From: a virus
DNA length: 48,440 bases
IMG/VR virus record: IMGVR_UViG_3300050821_000890
Coordinates: 1-48,440 of that record
Direction: 5' to 3' (one strand)
Position 1 is the first letter of the stretch. Every line of letters begins with the position of its first letter. Of this stretch, positions 7,173 through 13,698 are shown piece by piece. Below the pieces are notes generated by a model. The model was not told the origin of the DNA and ran no database searches. It saw nothing but the letters and a program-made list of their open reading frames with translations. The translations under genes and the position numbers were made by a program.

Positions 7173-7212
7173 TTCATGTACATGAATACTAGCTGCTATT
7201 CATCTAGATGAA
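7173..7212. promoter_or_regulatory. Paired 14-bp palindromic operators
   Basis: Two perfect palindromes, TTCATGTACATGAA (7173-7186) and TTCATCTAGATGAA (7199-7212), share the consensus TTCATNTANATGAA. Their centres are 26 bp apart, about 2.5 helical turns. Such pairs are typical of dimeric repressors. They sit between the divergent leftward and rightward early promoters. Confidence 0.6.
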
Positions 7213-7233
7213 CAGACTGTAACATACATCACG

Positions 7234-7435
7234 TGCTGGCTAGTAGTTGATTGATGATTGGTTGTTGACTGTTGTTTGGTTGTTGGTTGTTGTTAGTTGA
7301 TTGATTGTTGGTTGGTATTTGATTGGTTATTGATTGATTCCTATCATTGTTTGTTTGGTTGGTAGCTGGTTGTTGGTTGGTTGTTGGTAGCTGTAGTGTT
7401 GTTGTTGGTTGTTTGGTTGTTGATGTAGCTGGTGC
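7234..7435. repeat. T/G-skewed TTGATTGTTGGTTG array
   Basis: About 200 bp made almost only of T and G on the plus strand, with many copies of GTTGGTTG, TTGATTG and GTTGTTGG. There is no regular unit length, so it is neither a CRISPR nor a simple microsatellite. It is the reverse complement in character of the array at 5299-5390. The extreme strand bias suggests an origin, a melting element or a protein-loading site. Confidence 0.6.
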
Positions 7436-7572
7436 TCTCAACTCGTTTCTCAACTGTTTTTCCTATCATCAATGCGTCGGGTGCCGTCGTGTGCGGGGGG
7501 TCAAACGGGTTGGGCCATATGCGTCGTTCAACGGCCATTTGTGGTTGAGCGGTATAGTAGTAGTTGAGCCCG

Positions 7573-7601
7573 TTGACTTAAGCCACTAGAGGTTGTAAGA
7601 T
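7573..7601 (+). promoter_or_regulatory. Rightward early promoter
   Basis: TTGACT (7573-7578) and TAAGAT (7596-7601) are separated by 17 bp. A GTTGAGC motif ends 3 bp before the -35. Predicted start near 7608, which rules out the in-frame ATG at 7606 and supports the downstream start at 7639 for the first early gene. Confidence 0.75.
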
Positions 7602-7638
7602 TATTATGTACGATGGGTCAAAAGAAATGGGGAGAGCG

Positions 7639-7866
7639 ATGGCGTACAGAGCTAGAGCAGTTGCGTTACAGAACCATGTAATCGTTCCTGGATCGGAACG
7701 GTTTAGTACCCAGTTCTCGGACGAAACTCCGGGAGAGTTCTTGCAGTTGATCTATGGCGATCTCCTGCAACAGGTACTAGCGGTAGTTCGAAGGCGGGAG
7801 ATCCATCCTGTCGATAAGGTCATGATCCAATTCAGTATCGTGATCTCATTTGGAGGTAAGCCATGA
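7639..7866 (+). CDS. Small early protein, first gene of rightward operon
   Basis: 75 residues starting MAYRARAVALQNH. The start is chosen from GGGGAG 4 nt upstream and from the predicted transcription start near 7608. It is a mixed charged and hydrophobic protein with no recognised family. The stop overlaps the next ATG (ATGA). Early phage genes in this position often act on host functions; that is only inference here. Confidence 0.65.
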   Translation: MAYRARAVALQNHVIVPGSERFSTQFSDETPGEFLQLIYGDLLQQVLAVVRRREIHPVDKVMIQFSIVISFGGKP

Positions 7867-8054
7867 CGGTAATCCTCTACCACTACCAACCTTTCTACGA
7901 AGGAAAGAGTTGGTACTTCTTGATACCGGGGAAGGATGGGCCTCCGGGTCACTCTGCGATTGAGCCCATCAAGATCGGACCATACGTCCACCTGTCTGCT
8001 TGCTGTGAAGCGATCCTGGCAATGCAGGCGAGGATACAACGGAGGGAGTCATGA
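7863..8054 (+). CDS. Small early hypothetical protein
   Basis: 63 residues, rich in aromatic residues (LYHYQPFYEGKSWYF), with a CC pair in the C-terminal helix. It overlaps both neighbours by 4 nt (ATGA), so its expression is coupled. No family recognised. Confidence 0.6.
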   Translation: MTVILYHYQPFYEGKSWYFLIPGKDGPPGHSAIEPIKIGPYVHLSACCEAILAMQARIQRRES

Positions 8055-8239
8055 GGGGAGTAAGCTTTCGTCGTCCACATACTGGTGGACACAACGGAGC
8101 ACGCTTGGTCCTGTCCATCGAAGACAGCACCACTGATCGTTTCGTTCCTTTGGAGGATATGATCGAAGCCTTTTTCCAGGGCAAGGTTAAGCCCGTGAAC
8201 ATCGGCAACGACTATCCCAATTCATTCGTGAGGGTGTGA
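8051..8239 (+). CDS. Small early hypothetical protein
   Basis: 62 residues, MRGVSFRRPHTGGHNG..., with a basic His-containing N terminus and a compact alpha/beta remainder. ATGA overlap at the start; its stop overlaps the following gene's start region. Function unknown. Confidence 0.6.
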   Translation: MRGVSFRRPHTGGHNGARLVLSIEDSTTDRFVPLEDMIEAFFQGKVKPVNIGNDYPNSFVRV

Positions 8240-8520
8240 TGACAATCACCATCACACCCAGCGGTAAGTACGTGGAGGCTGACGGTCTCTACTGGTGCAG
8301 GGATGCTCAGAACTCTTTTGGCCACTGTATTTGTAGTGGCTATCGATACCCTTGCGGCAAGTGCGCTATCTACCAGTGTGGGTTCAAGGAACCTAACTAT
8401 CCTGTGCCTGCTCTTCCAATGCAGGTATCGTGGTGCGACGACGGTGCTTTGATGTTGCACACGGAAGGCGATATCATTACCACGTTTCAGAACAGAGCCA
8501 GCAACGCAGTACAATCATAA
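8239..8520 (+). CDS. Cys-rich early protein, putative zinc binder
   Basis: 93 residues from ATG 8239 (GTG at 8236 is an alternative). The central region has a dense Cys set (WCRD, HCICSG, CGKCAIYQC; about residues 20-48), suggesting one or two zinc sites. It is the last gene before a strong terminator at 8538. Possibly a small regulatory protein. Confidence 0.65.
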   Translation: MTITITPSGKYVEADGLYWCRDAQNSFGHCICSGYRYPCGKCAIYQCGFKEPNYPVPALPMQVSWCDDGALMLHTEGDIITTFQNRASNAVQS

Positions 8521-8537
8521 GTGTTGTTGGTTACCTG

Positions 8538-8574
8538 GGGGAGGGGCAGTCACAGCTGCCTCTCCCTTTTTCTT
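8538..8574 (+). terminator. Intrinsic terminator
   Basis: A GC-rich stem formed by GGGAG-GGGCAG and CTGCC-TCTCCC with a short loop is followed by TTTTTCTTTT. It lies 20 bp after the Cys-rich gene and closes the first early operon. Confidence 0.85.
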
Positions 8575-8583
8575 TTCCTCTCT

Positions 8584-8687
8584 GGTGCGTGGGTTGCTCC
8601 TAGCGCACCGGAGCATCAGTGTGCGCGTTAAGCCCGGAGGCGACTCATGCAGGTACGGCCTGACGCTGCATGGACGCGCACCTGATG
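8584..8687 (+). ncRNA. Candidate structured RNA: H-type pseudoknot plus branched hairpin
   Basis: GGTGCG (8584-8589) pairs with CGCACC (8604-8609), while TGCTCC (8595-8600), lying in its loop, pairs with GGAGCA (8610-8615). These crossing pairs form a compact H-type pseudoknot. A long stem follows: CATCAG+GTGCGCG (8614-8627) with CGCGCAC+CTGATG (8675-8687), 13 bp with one bulge. It encloses a CATGCAG/CTGCATG hairpin (8646-8652/8666-8672) and a small GCC/GGC loop. The element lies between a terminator and the gene at 8756. It could be a small noncoding RNA, a cis-acting leader or a ribonuclease-resistant element. No known riboswitch class was recognised. Confidence 0.6.
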
Positions 8688-8755
8688 TCTTTGTTCATTT
8701 TCATTACTGTCGTGTTCATTAGGCAATATTGCCACAAAACCAATGGAGTTAATAT

Positions 8756-9004
8756 ATGGTAAGGGAACCTATGTCTCGTGAAGAAGCTCAAGACCTAGTT
8801 GACTCGGGGGACCTCAAGGTGGAGCTCTACCGTGGCTACTATCGGATGCGCTTCAACCGTGACTCGTCCCTGACTGATGAACAGATCATTGATCTGGTCC
8901 GTTGGGCAGAGGACGACATGGATCCAATTGAGTGGTCCGTTGCCATGGAGAAGATGGAGAACGGCGCTAAGCCGGAGGACATCTCGGAACTGAAGCAGAA
9001 ATAG
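8756..9004 (+). CDS. Small acidic early protein
   Basis: 82 residues, acidic and helical (SREEAQDLVDSGDLK, DLVRWAEDDMDPIEW). GGAG stands 8 nt before the ATG at 8756; a second in-frame ATG at 8771 after AAGGGA is an alternative. Small acidic early proteins can be inhibitors of host DNA-binding enzymes, but no family is recognised. Confidence 0.65.
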   Translation: MVREPMSREEAQDLVDSGDLKVELYRGYYRMRFNRDSSLTDEQIIDLVRWAEDDMDPIEWSVAMEKMENGAKPEDISELKQK

Positions 9005-9014
9005 TTTCAGTTAT

Positions 9015-9094
9015 GTGAGGGGAAGCCGTGGGGATATGGCACCCTCACCTAACGGCGGGAGCGGATTCGTCTGCTCCCGTTCGTTCTTTCTCTT
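9015..9094 (+). terminator. Hairpin pair and intrinsic terminator
   Basis: The first hairpin, GTGAGGG (9015-9021)/CCCTCAC (9042-9048), contains an inner GCC/GGC stem. The second, CGGGAGC (9056-9062)/GCTCCCG (9073-9079), is followed by a T-rich tail (9080-9094). The second hairpin is a plausible terminator; the first may add regulation. Confidence 0.65.
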
Positions 9095-9111
9095 AGCAAC
9101 AGGAGAGTGCA

Positions 9112-9312
9112 ATGCCCAGATTAATCAAGTGTCAAGCCATCGATGTTCCTGATGGTGTGACCTTCAGATGGCGGCCAAGTACTAGATCACCTTGGCAGGA
9201 ATACACTGTAGTTAGTTGGGATGAAGCCAATCAACAGTTGTTGTGTCGTTGCAAACATGGCAACGTGGATCAGTTCAATCCATATAGCCAAGTGGAATAC
9301 GACGCAGAGTGA
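9112..9312 (+). CDS. Small early hypothetical protein, beta-rich
   Basis: 66 residues, MPRLIKCQAIDVPDGVTF..., with alternating hydrophobics suggesting a small beta barrel and a CRCKHG segment. A good AGGAG lies upstream. Function unknown. Confidence 0.65.
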   Translation: MPRLIKCQAIDVPDGVTFRWRPSTRSPWQEYTVVSWDEANQQLLCRCKHGNVDQFNPYSQVEYDAE

Positions 9313-9341
9313 TCCAACAGTACTAACAGGGAGTGGGGACT

Positions 9342-9551
9342 ATGAAGCAGTTAGCGTCTGTGATCCTACGGGCGGTACTGGCTCGTGAGGAGAGTTGGGT
9401 TGATGTCAACGAGCGTTATCTTCTGACGCTGGAGCAGGCTGTGCAGCTGTGCACACAGGAGGAAGCAGAGCAGAAGATCGCTGTGCTTCTGTTAACTGTG
9501 TGTTGGAACGATGCCATCATGTGGGCACAGATGACTATGGAGGTTCGGTGA
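9342..9551 (+). CDS. Small helical early protein
   Basis: 69 residues. The ATG at 9342 is chosen because AGGGAG lies 7-8 nt upstream; a GTG at 9333 is the alternative. The product is largely helical (LASVILRAVLAREESW, EEAEQKIAVLLLTV). Its stop overlaps the next start (TGATG). Confidence 0.6.
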   Translation: MKQLASVILRAVLAREESWVDVNERYLLTLEQAVQLCTQEEAEQKIAVLLLTVCWNDAIMWAQMTMEVR

Positions 9552-9853
9552 TGAGTGACTTCCATCAGCCGAGGCGAGGCGATAAGTTCTGGGATGGACA
9601 AGTGCTGCCCCAACATAATGGGGAGATCATTCACGTTGACTGGCGGTCTGCTGCTGACTATGACGACAAGACAGTCATCGTTAAGTTCCATGATTCCTAT
9701 CATCGCGCGTCGTATACGTTCGGTGAGATCAAGCATTGTTGGGACGAAAGGTACAATTTATACCGTCTAAACATCGAAGATCATGAAGGTGGTTTTCACC
9801 GTTCTGATGAGGTTGACGGCAATATCAAGTATGCAGCCAAGAAACCGCCTTGA
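9551..9853 (+). CDS. Early hypothetical protein, His/Asp-rich
   Basis: 100 residues, MSDFHQPRRGDKFWDGQV..., with many His, Asp and aromatic residues and a basic C terminus (KYAAKKPP). Coupled to the upstream gene by a TGATG overlap. No family recognised. Confidence 0.6.
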   Translation: MSDFHQPRRGDKFWDGQVLPQHNGEIIHVDWRSAADYDDKTVIVKFHDSYHRASYTFGEIKHCWDERYNLYRLNIEDHEGGFHRSDEVDGNIKYAAKKPP

Positions 9854-10044
9854 CTTAACGATTTAGGTATGCGAGAATTATGGATGCTGAAACGAGAAGT
9901 CGTCAGCACATCGGCAAGCCGCTGGGGAGGGATTCTAGATAGCCTCCTAGCTGCGACGGTCAATGCCATTCCTCCTTCTGCACAACCTAGCCATAGCGCG
10001 CACTGGCAGACAGTGTAGGCATCGAGCATTACCTAGTAGATGTG

Positions 10045-10072
10045 TTGACGAGTTCTCGGTCCTCTGTAATTT
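10045..10072 (+). promoter_or_regulatory. Sigma70-like early/middle promoter
   Basis: TTGACG (10045-10050) and TAATTT (10067-10072) are separated by 16 bp. Predicted start near 10079, at the beginning of a leader that folds by itself. Confidence 0.55.
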
Positions 10073-10075
10073 AGC

Positions 10076-10185
10076 GTAGCGTTTATGAAGAGCATCACAT
10101 CATTAATCTAATTGCCTAAGCTCTACATGCACACAGGAGGTAGAGAGCTTAGGGTAGGTTAAGGTGGCTTGAACATAGACGCTAC
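10076..10185 (+). ncRNA. Structured 5' leader of gene 10212
   Basis: GTAGCGT (10076-10082) can pair with ACGCTAC (10179-10185), closing a domain. The domain contains a hairpin CTAAGCTCTAC (10116-10126)/GTAGAGAGCTTAG (10140-10152) with a 2-nt bulge. Its loop holds a Shine-Dalgarno-like CACAGGAGG. The fold starts at the predicted transcription start, so it may be a regulatory leader. Confidence 0.45.
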
Positions 10186-10211
10186 ACTTGATTACAGGTG
10201 AGGAGGGTCAC

Positions 10212-10673
10212 ATGGTTAATCGAGTGATGCAACAGAAAGCGTTCAAGATGCGTCGCTACCGTATGAAGGGGGCAAAGAAAGTGTTCCCTTCCAACTACAA
10301 CAACACTGTCAAAGTATCCCAAGGTCCTGACCTACGCATGGCTGAGTATTATCAGCGTGCAAAGGGATTGGGTGAAGAGTTTACGGATAGACTACGTATT
10401 GATGATCCGATCTTACAGATGGAACTGAAGAGGTTGCATCAAGGGGATCGGATGCAGAAGATCCATGAGTTTTATAACCTACGTGTTAACGGGCAGGAAC
10501 GCCGCCTGACGTACTACTTCTTTGGTGGCGGAGAACATTTCTTCATTAGAGATTTAGGAAGCAAGCGGCAGCTTTCCGTCTCATACAAAACAAGAGAACA
10601 GGCAATGTTCTACTACGATAATAATATGATCCAATGGGAGCGGACCTACGCGGTCCAACCCACCTCCCAATAG
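10212..10673 (+). CDS. Basic early/middle hypothetical protein
   Basis: 153 residues. The ATG at 10212 follows GAGGAGGG by 5 nt. The N terminus is strongly basic (FKMRRYRMKGAKKVF), compatible with RNA or DNA binding. The C-terminal half is beta-rich with aromatics (ERRLTYYFFGGGEHFFI). It has its own promoter, structured leader and terminator, so it is expressed as a single-gene unit. No family recognised. Confidence 0.7.
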   Translation: MVNRVMQQKAFKMRRYRMKGAKKVFPSNYNNTVKVSQGPDLRMAEYYQRAKGLGEEFTDRLRIDDPILQMELKRLHQGDRMQKIHEFYNLRVNGQERRLTYYFFGGGEHFFIRDLGSKRQLSVSYKTREQAMFYYDNNMIQWERTYAVQPTSQ

Positions 10674-10712
10674 GATAGCCCCGAGCAGCCCGCCCCCCGG
10701 CTCGGCGGCTGG

Positions 10713-10761
10713 AACCCCCTGACGGCCCCTCCTCCCCCTCCGTCAGGGGGTTTTTCTTTTT
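10713..10761 (+). terminator. Strong intrinsic terminator
   Basis: An 11-bp perfect stem CCCCCTGACGG/CCGTCAGGGGG (10715-10725/10740-10750) is followed by TTTTTCTTTTT. It ends the single-gene unit upstream; I found no clear promoter for the genes that follow. Confidence 0.92.
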
Positions 10762-10791
10762 GTGCCCATTATCCAAATGGAGCATTCCCCC

Positions 10792-11004
10792 ATGATAATT
10801 CGTTGTAGATGTGGAAAGACTTGGACAGCGTCTCCGTACAAAAATAACGCTGTCAAGACGGGTTGGTGTGATCCTTGTCGCCAGAAACGTTTGGCACGTC
10901 CAAAGATTCTTTTGTCTTTTCGTCCTAATCTCCCGAAGTCAAGGCTTGGAGTAAGGATACGAATAAAGCCCACGTGGCGGAATGGGAAGACGCAAGGGAC
11001 TTAA
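10792..11004 (+). CDS. Small zinc-ribbon protein overlapping the tRNA gene
   Basis: 70 residues from MIIRCRCGKTW. CRC at the N terminus and CDPC about 25 residues later make a zinc-ribbon pattern, followed by a basic tail. GGAG lies 9 nt before the ATG. The last 12 codons run into the 5' half of the tRNA-Leu gene, so either the frame is real and sequence is shared, or the natural product ends differently. Moderate confidence only. Confidence 0.5.
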   Translation: MIIRCRCGKTWTASPYKNNAVKTGWCDPCRQKRLARPKILLSFRPNLPKSRLGVRIRIKPTWRNGKTQGT

Positions 11005-11054
11005 AATCCCTCGGCCGAAAGGTTGTGTGGGTTCGAGTCCCACCGTGGGCACCA
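10968..11054 (+). tRNA. tRNA-Leu(UAA)
   Basis: An 87-nt cloverleaf. Acceptor GCCCACG pairs with CGTGGGC. The D arm is GCGG...CGC with a GG-containing loop. Anticodon stem AGGGA/TCCCT closes a loop CTTAAAA with anticodon TAA. A long class II variable arm follows, then T arm GTGGG-TTCGAGT-CCCAC, discriminator A and encoded CCA. It reads UUA leucine codons, probably supplementing the host tRNA pool for a phage that uses more A/T-ending codons. Confidence 0.97.
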
Positions 11055-11148
11055 AACACAAGAGGATGTCGTCATGCATCAGATGTTTAACAAGATCATG
11101 ATCCATTACAAAGTATGGATCTTCTTACACCGGAGGAGGGGTTGGATC

Positions 11149-11430
11149 ATGTCCGAAAGGAGGCTTGTGTCGGACAATTTCACATCTATGATTGAAGACT
11201 TAGTTTATGAACGTAAGCTTTCACGCGAGAGAGCTGAATGGTATTACAGACAAGCCACTGATTTCTTAGGTCTTTTGGATGCTAGACATCCTAGACTAAA
11301 GGGCGATGCCCTCAAAGCAGCTATAAAGTCTCGACTCTATAGCCATACGTTCTACCGTCCTGTGCCATTGCCGGACAGGCGCAAGACGTTGAAGGAACTG
11401 TTCCGTCCGGCACCACCATGGAAAGAATGA
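11149..11430 (+). CDS. Small hypothetical protein
   Basis: 93 residues from MSERRLVSDNFTSM, chosen because GGAGGAGG lies about 9 nt upstream. An in-frame ATG at 11074 behind GAGG would add 25 residues (MHQMFNKIM...). The product is helical and basic, with an amphipathic core (LSRERAEWYYRQATDFL) and a Pro/Arg-rich C terminus. No family recognised. Confidence 0.65.
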   Translation: MSERRLVSDNFTSMIEDLVYERKLSRERAEWYYRQATDFLGLLDARHPRLKGDALKAAIKSRLYSHTFYRPVPLPDRRKTLKELFRPAPPWKE

Positions 11431-11441
11431 GGAAGATCTCT

Positions 11442-12878
11442 ATGTCTGATCACTCTCAAGTCACGATCATCAAAGAGCCCGATGGTCTGATCGACAGGGA
11501 ATACCTGGAACTGGCGATCAAGATCCACGACTCCTGCAGCGGCGTTGCCATTCCCAATGGCGAGTCCGAGTCGATGGACATCGAGACCAGTCGTGGTCCT
11601 GCGGACATCGAAGCTCTGATGAAGACTCAGGAGGCATTCAAGGAGAAGCGTCTGATCCTGTCTCTCGGTCATCATCCGGTTGGTTTCCCGGACGACGAGA
11701 CGCAGCCGTTCTCGATGATCAAGGACAGCAATGACGACGAGGTCGTCGTGGCCTTCCTTGACGGCGACTTCCCGAAGTTCGCCAAGAAGAATTCGCTCTA
11801 TTCTTCCGCATATCATTTCGCTAACGACTTTCTCGCTCCGAAGCTCGGCGAGATGTACCGGGCTTGTGAAGGCGCCATGCCTGAGTTCATGAAGAAGATC
11901 CAGACGCTGAAGAAGGAGATACAGGCCAACGCTGACCCCCGTGGCGTTGTCACCATCGTCACCTACGACGATGCCATCACTCCGGTTAGTTTCTCCAAGA
12001 ACGATCTCGACGGAGACTATCCGGAGTTCTGGACTTCGAACTCTTACGGCTATGACGATGAGCCGGAGGAGGAGGCTGATGATGAGGCCGATGACAGCCT
12101 CGAAGGCAGCACTTCGGGAACTCCCGTTGTTGCTGCGGCTCCTCCTCCTCCGAAGAAGGCCAAGAAGAACCTGCTCGGTGGTGGCCCCGTCGTTGCTCCG
12201 GGGACGAAGTCCACTCCTGTTCCGGAGAACAACCTCGTCGTCAAGAAGGACGAAGAGTGGGTAATGGCCTCTTGTCCGACGAACATCGTCAAGAACAAGG
12301 ACATCCGGAGGTGGTACGATCGGATGGCCGGGACCGTCCCTGGTAACTTCAAGGACCGGCCACAGGTGCGTGTTCAGAAGTCTCGGCTCAACCCGACAAT
12401 CAAAAGCCTTCAGGAGATTGGCGATCGGGCTGTTGCTTCTGCGACTGCTCCTGCCCCCCAAGGGCTCCAGAATGCCAAGCCACCTGCCTCTGTTCCCAAC
12501 GCGGAGCCGATCAAGGCGACTTCGGAGTTCTTTCACATCATTCCTGCTGAGGATCAACAGAAGTTCTTCAAGAACTTCGCCGTTCGTCCTGACGTCAAAG
12601 GGAATGTCGAGCCTGAAGATATCCAAGGGCAGGAGAAACGTTGGGCAACGTTCTGTGAGATCACGAAGGTACCTGATCTCATAAAGGTAGCCAACTGGTC
12701 CGATGCTTCCCTCTACCTCCTGATCGGAGAGCATAAGCGCCATGCGTTCAAGCTCCTCCGTGATCTGCTCCGGGCCTACGCGATCTCCAAGGGTCAGCAG
12801 AAGGCTCCGACGACCGAAGGTGTCGCCCCTCCTACGACGGGGGTCCAGATTGTCCCCGCTCGCAGGAAAGCCCTGTAA
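11442..12878 (+). CDS. Putative class II glutamine-amidotransferase-like protein with extended C terminus
   Basis: 478 residues; ATG 11442 follows GAGGA by 8 nt. The N-terminal 200 residues recall an Ntn-type GATase-II layout: a DSCSGVAIP segment (30-37), then GHHPVGFPDDETQPF (76-90), then VVVAFLDGD (101-109), like the RxxDSxG...HxR...HPF...HNG order of the family. The N-terminal catalytic Cys expected after Met is absent (Ser), so it may be inactive or use another residue. An acidic/Ala/Pro-rich linker (about 205-255) leads to an unrecognised C-terminal domain. It lies before a gamma-glutamylcyclotransferase-like gene. GC content is clearly higher than in neighbouring AT-rich genes. Fold assignment is tentative. 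Confidence 0.6.
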   Translation: MSDHSQVTIIKEPDGLIDREYLELAIKIHDSCSGVAIPNGESESMDIETSRGPADIEALMKTQEAFKEKRLILSLGHHPVGFPDDETQPFSMIKDSNDDEVVVAFLDGDFPKFAKKNSLYSSAYHFANDFLAPKLGEMYRACEGAMPEFMKKIQTLKKEIQANADPRGVVTIVTYDDAITPVSFSKNDLDGDYPEFWTSNSYGYDDEPEEEADDEADDSLEGSTSGTPVVAAAPPPPKKAKKNLLGGGPVVAPGTKSTPVPENNLVVKKDEEWVMASCPTNIVKNKDIRRWYDRMAGTVPGNFKDRPQVRVQKSRLNPTIKSLQEIGDRAVASATAPAPQGLQNAKPPASVPNAEPIKATSEFFHIIPAEDQQKFFKNFAVRPDVKGNVEPEDIQGQEKRWATFCEITKVPDLIKVANWSDASLYLLIGEHKRHAFKLLRDLLRAYAISKGQQKAPTTEGVAPPTTGVQIVPARRKAL

Positions 12879-13026
12879 GGCTTCGAACCCTTTGGAGGGT
12901 TAACTTCTACCAAACGTATCGCGAGTGGTACTACGAACGGTACGTTCAAAGCGTGTATCTCATCAACCGGCTAGCTCATGACGAGCTAGTCGGCTCTCCC
13001 CGGAAGCAGATGATAGGAGGTAAACG

Positions 13027-13698
13027 ATGTCGATGATCGAGCGCGTGCGCATTACGTTGCAGAAGTCCAAGGACTGGTTAGGTCGTAATCCGACCCAGGA
13101 GTGGCTTCAGGAGCAGGCTTCCAAGCAGGCTCACACTCCAGATTACTGGAACCTCGCCCAGTTCAGGCAGCAGCTGTACTTCACCTATGGTGAGGACATG
13201 CCTGGGTACAGGGCGTATGGGAAGTTCCACGGTCCGAGCACCGTTAACTTCGGAGAAGCCTATACGGCTGTCCCGTTGACGATGTTCATTCACGATGGTG
13301 ACATCTACGACAGTTATCCTGTTGCTTTGGAAGACGAATTCAGGTATACTTACCCCCATGCTCCTCACACTTCGGTCAGGGGCATCCTCATGACGATCAC
13401 AGCAGATGAGCTGACTTCTTTGGACACTTACCATGAGAATGGTCGAGTGTTCGAACGGAAGCGTATCTGGCTCCAGTATTCTGTACTGGATGCTCAGTTC
13501 TCGGACCTTAACAATAGGTCAATGGCGGTCACCGAAAGGATTACGCGAATAGCTGCGTGGACCTACATTGGCAGGAGGGAGTTTTGGAACGAGAGGATCG
13601 ACAATGGGTACAGGTTCCCTCCAGCGAAACGATTCGACAATCTATTCATGAAGGATTTCTACTATTACGGTGCATACGACTTCGTCCCAAACGAGTAA
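13027..13698 (+). CDS. Gamma-glutamylcyclotransferase/AIG2-like protein
   Basis: 223 residues, AGGAGGT 5 nt upstream. The segment YFTYGEDM (51-58), followed by VRGILMTITADELTSLD (117-133) and HENGRVFERKRIWL (136-149), matches the order of the GGCT/AIG2 fold: a YGS-like substrate loop, a G-x-hydrophobic strand, then LDxxE. The E in HEN is the candidate catalytic acid. Enzymes of this fold release 5-oxoproline from gamma-glutamyl amines. A hairpin CTAGCTC/GAGCTAG (12971-12989) lies in the 148-nt gap upstream. With the GATase-like gene before it, it may form a small amide-chemistry module. Confidence 0.6.
   Translation: MSMIERVRITLQKSKDWLGRNPTQEWLQEQASKQAHTPDYWNLAQFRQQLYFTYGEDMPGYRAYGKFHGPSTVNFGEAYTAVPLTMFIHDGDIYDSYPVALEDEFRYTYPHAPHTSVRGILMTITADELTSLDTYHENGRVFERKRIWLQYSVLDAQFSDLNNRSMAVTERITRIAAWTYIGRREFWNERIDNGYRFPPAKRFDNLFMKDFYYYGAYDFVPNE

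Larger units (their letters stand above)
9854..10211 (+). other. Gene-free region with promoter and long-range stem
   Basis: No credible gene in 358 bp. It holds a sigma70-like promoter (10045-10072) followed by a structured leader of about 130 nt before the gene at 10212. The only long ORF here is antisense, lacks a ribosome site and is rejected. Confidence 0.55.

Noticed and set aside
7234-7435. CRISPR array
   Set aside because: No constant repeat length, no unique spacers and no cas genes; it is low-complexity T/G repetition.
11352-12743. 463-codon antisense ORF
   Set aside because: It mirrors the 478-residue sense gene, lacks a ribosome site and its composition is that of a shadow of GC-biased third positions.
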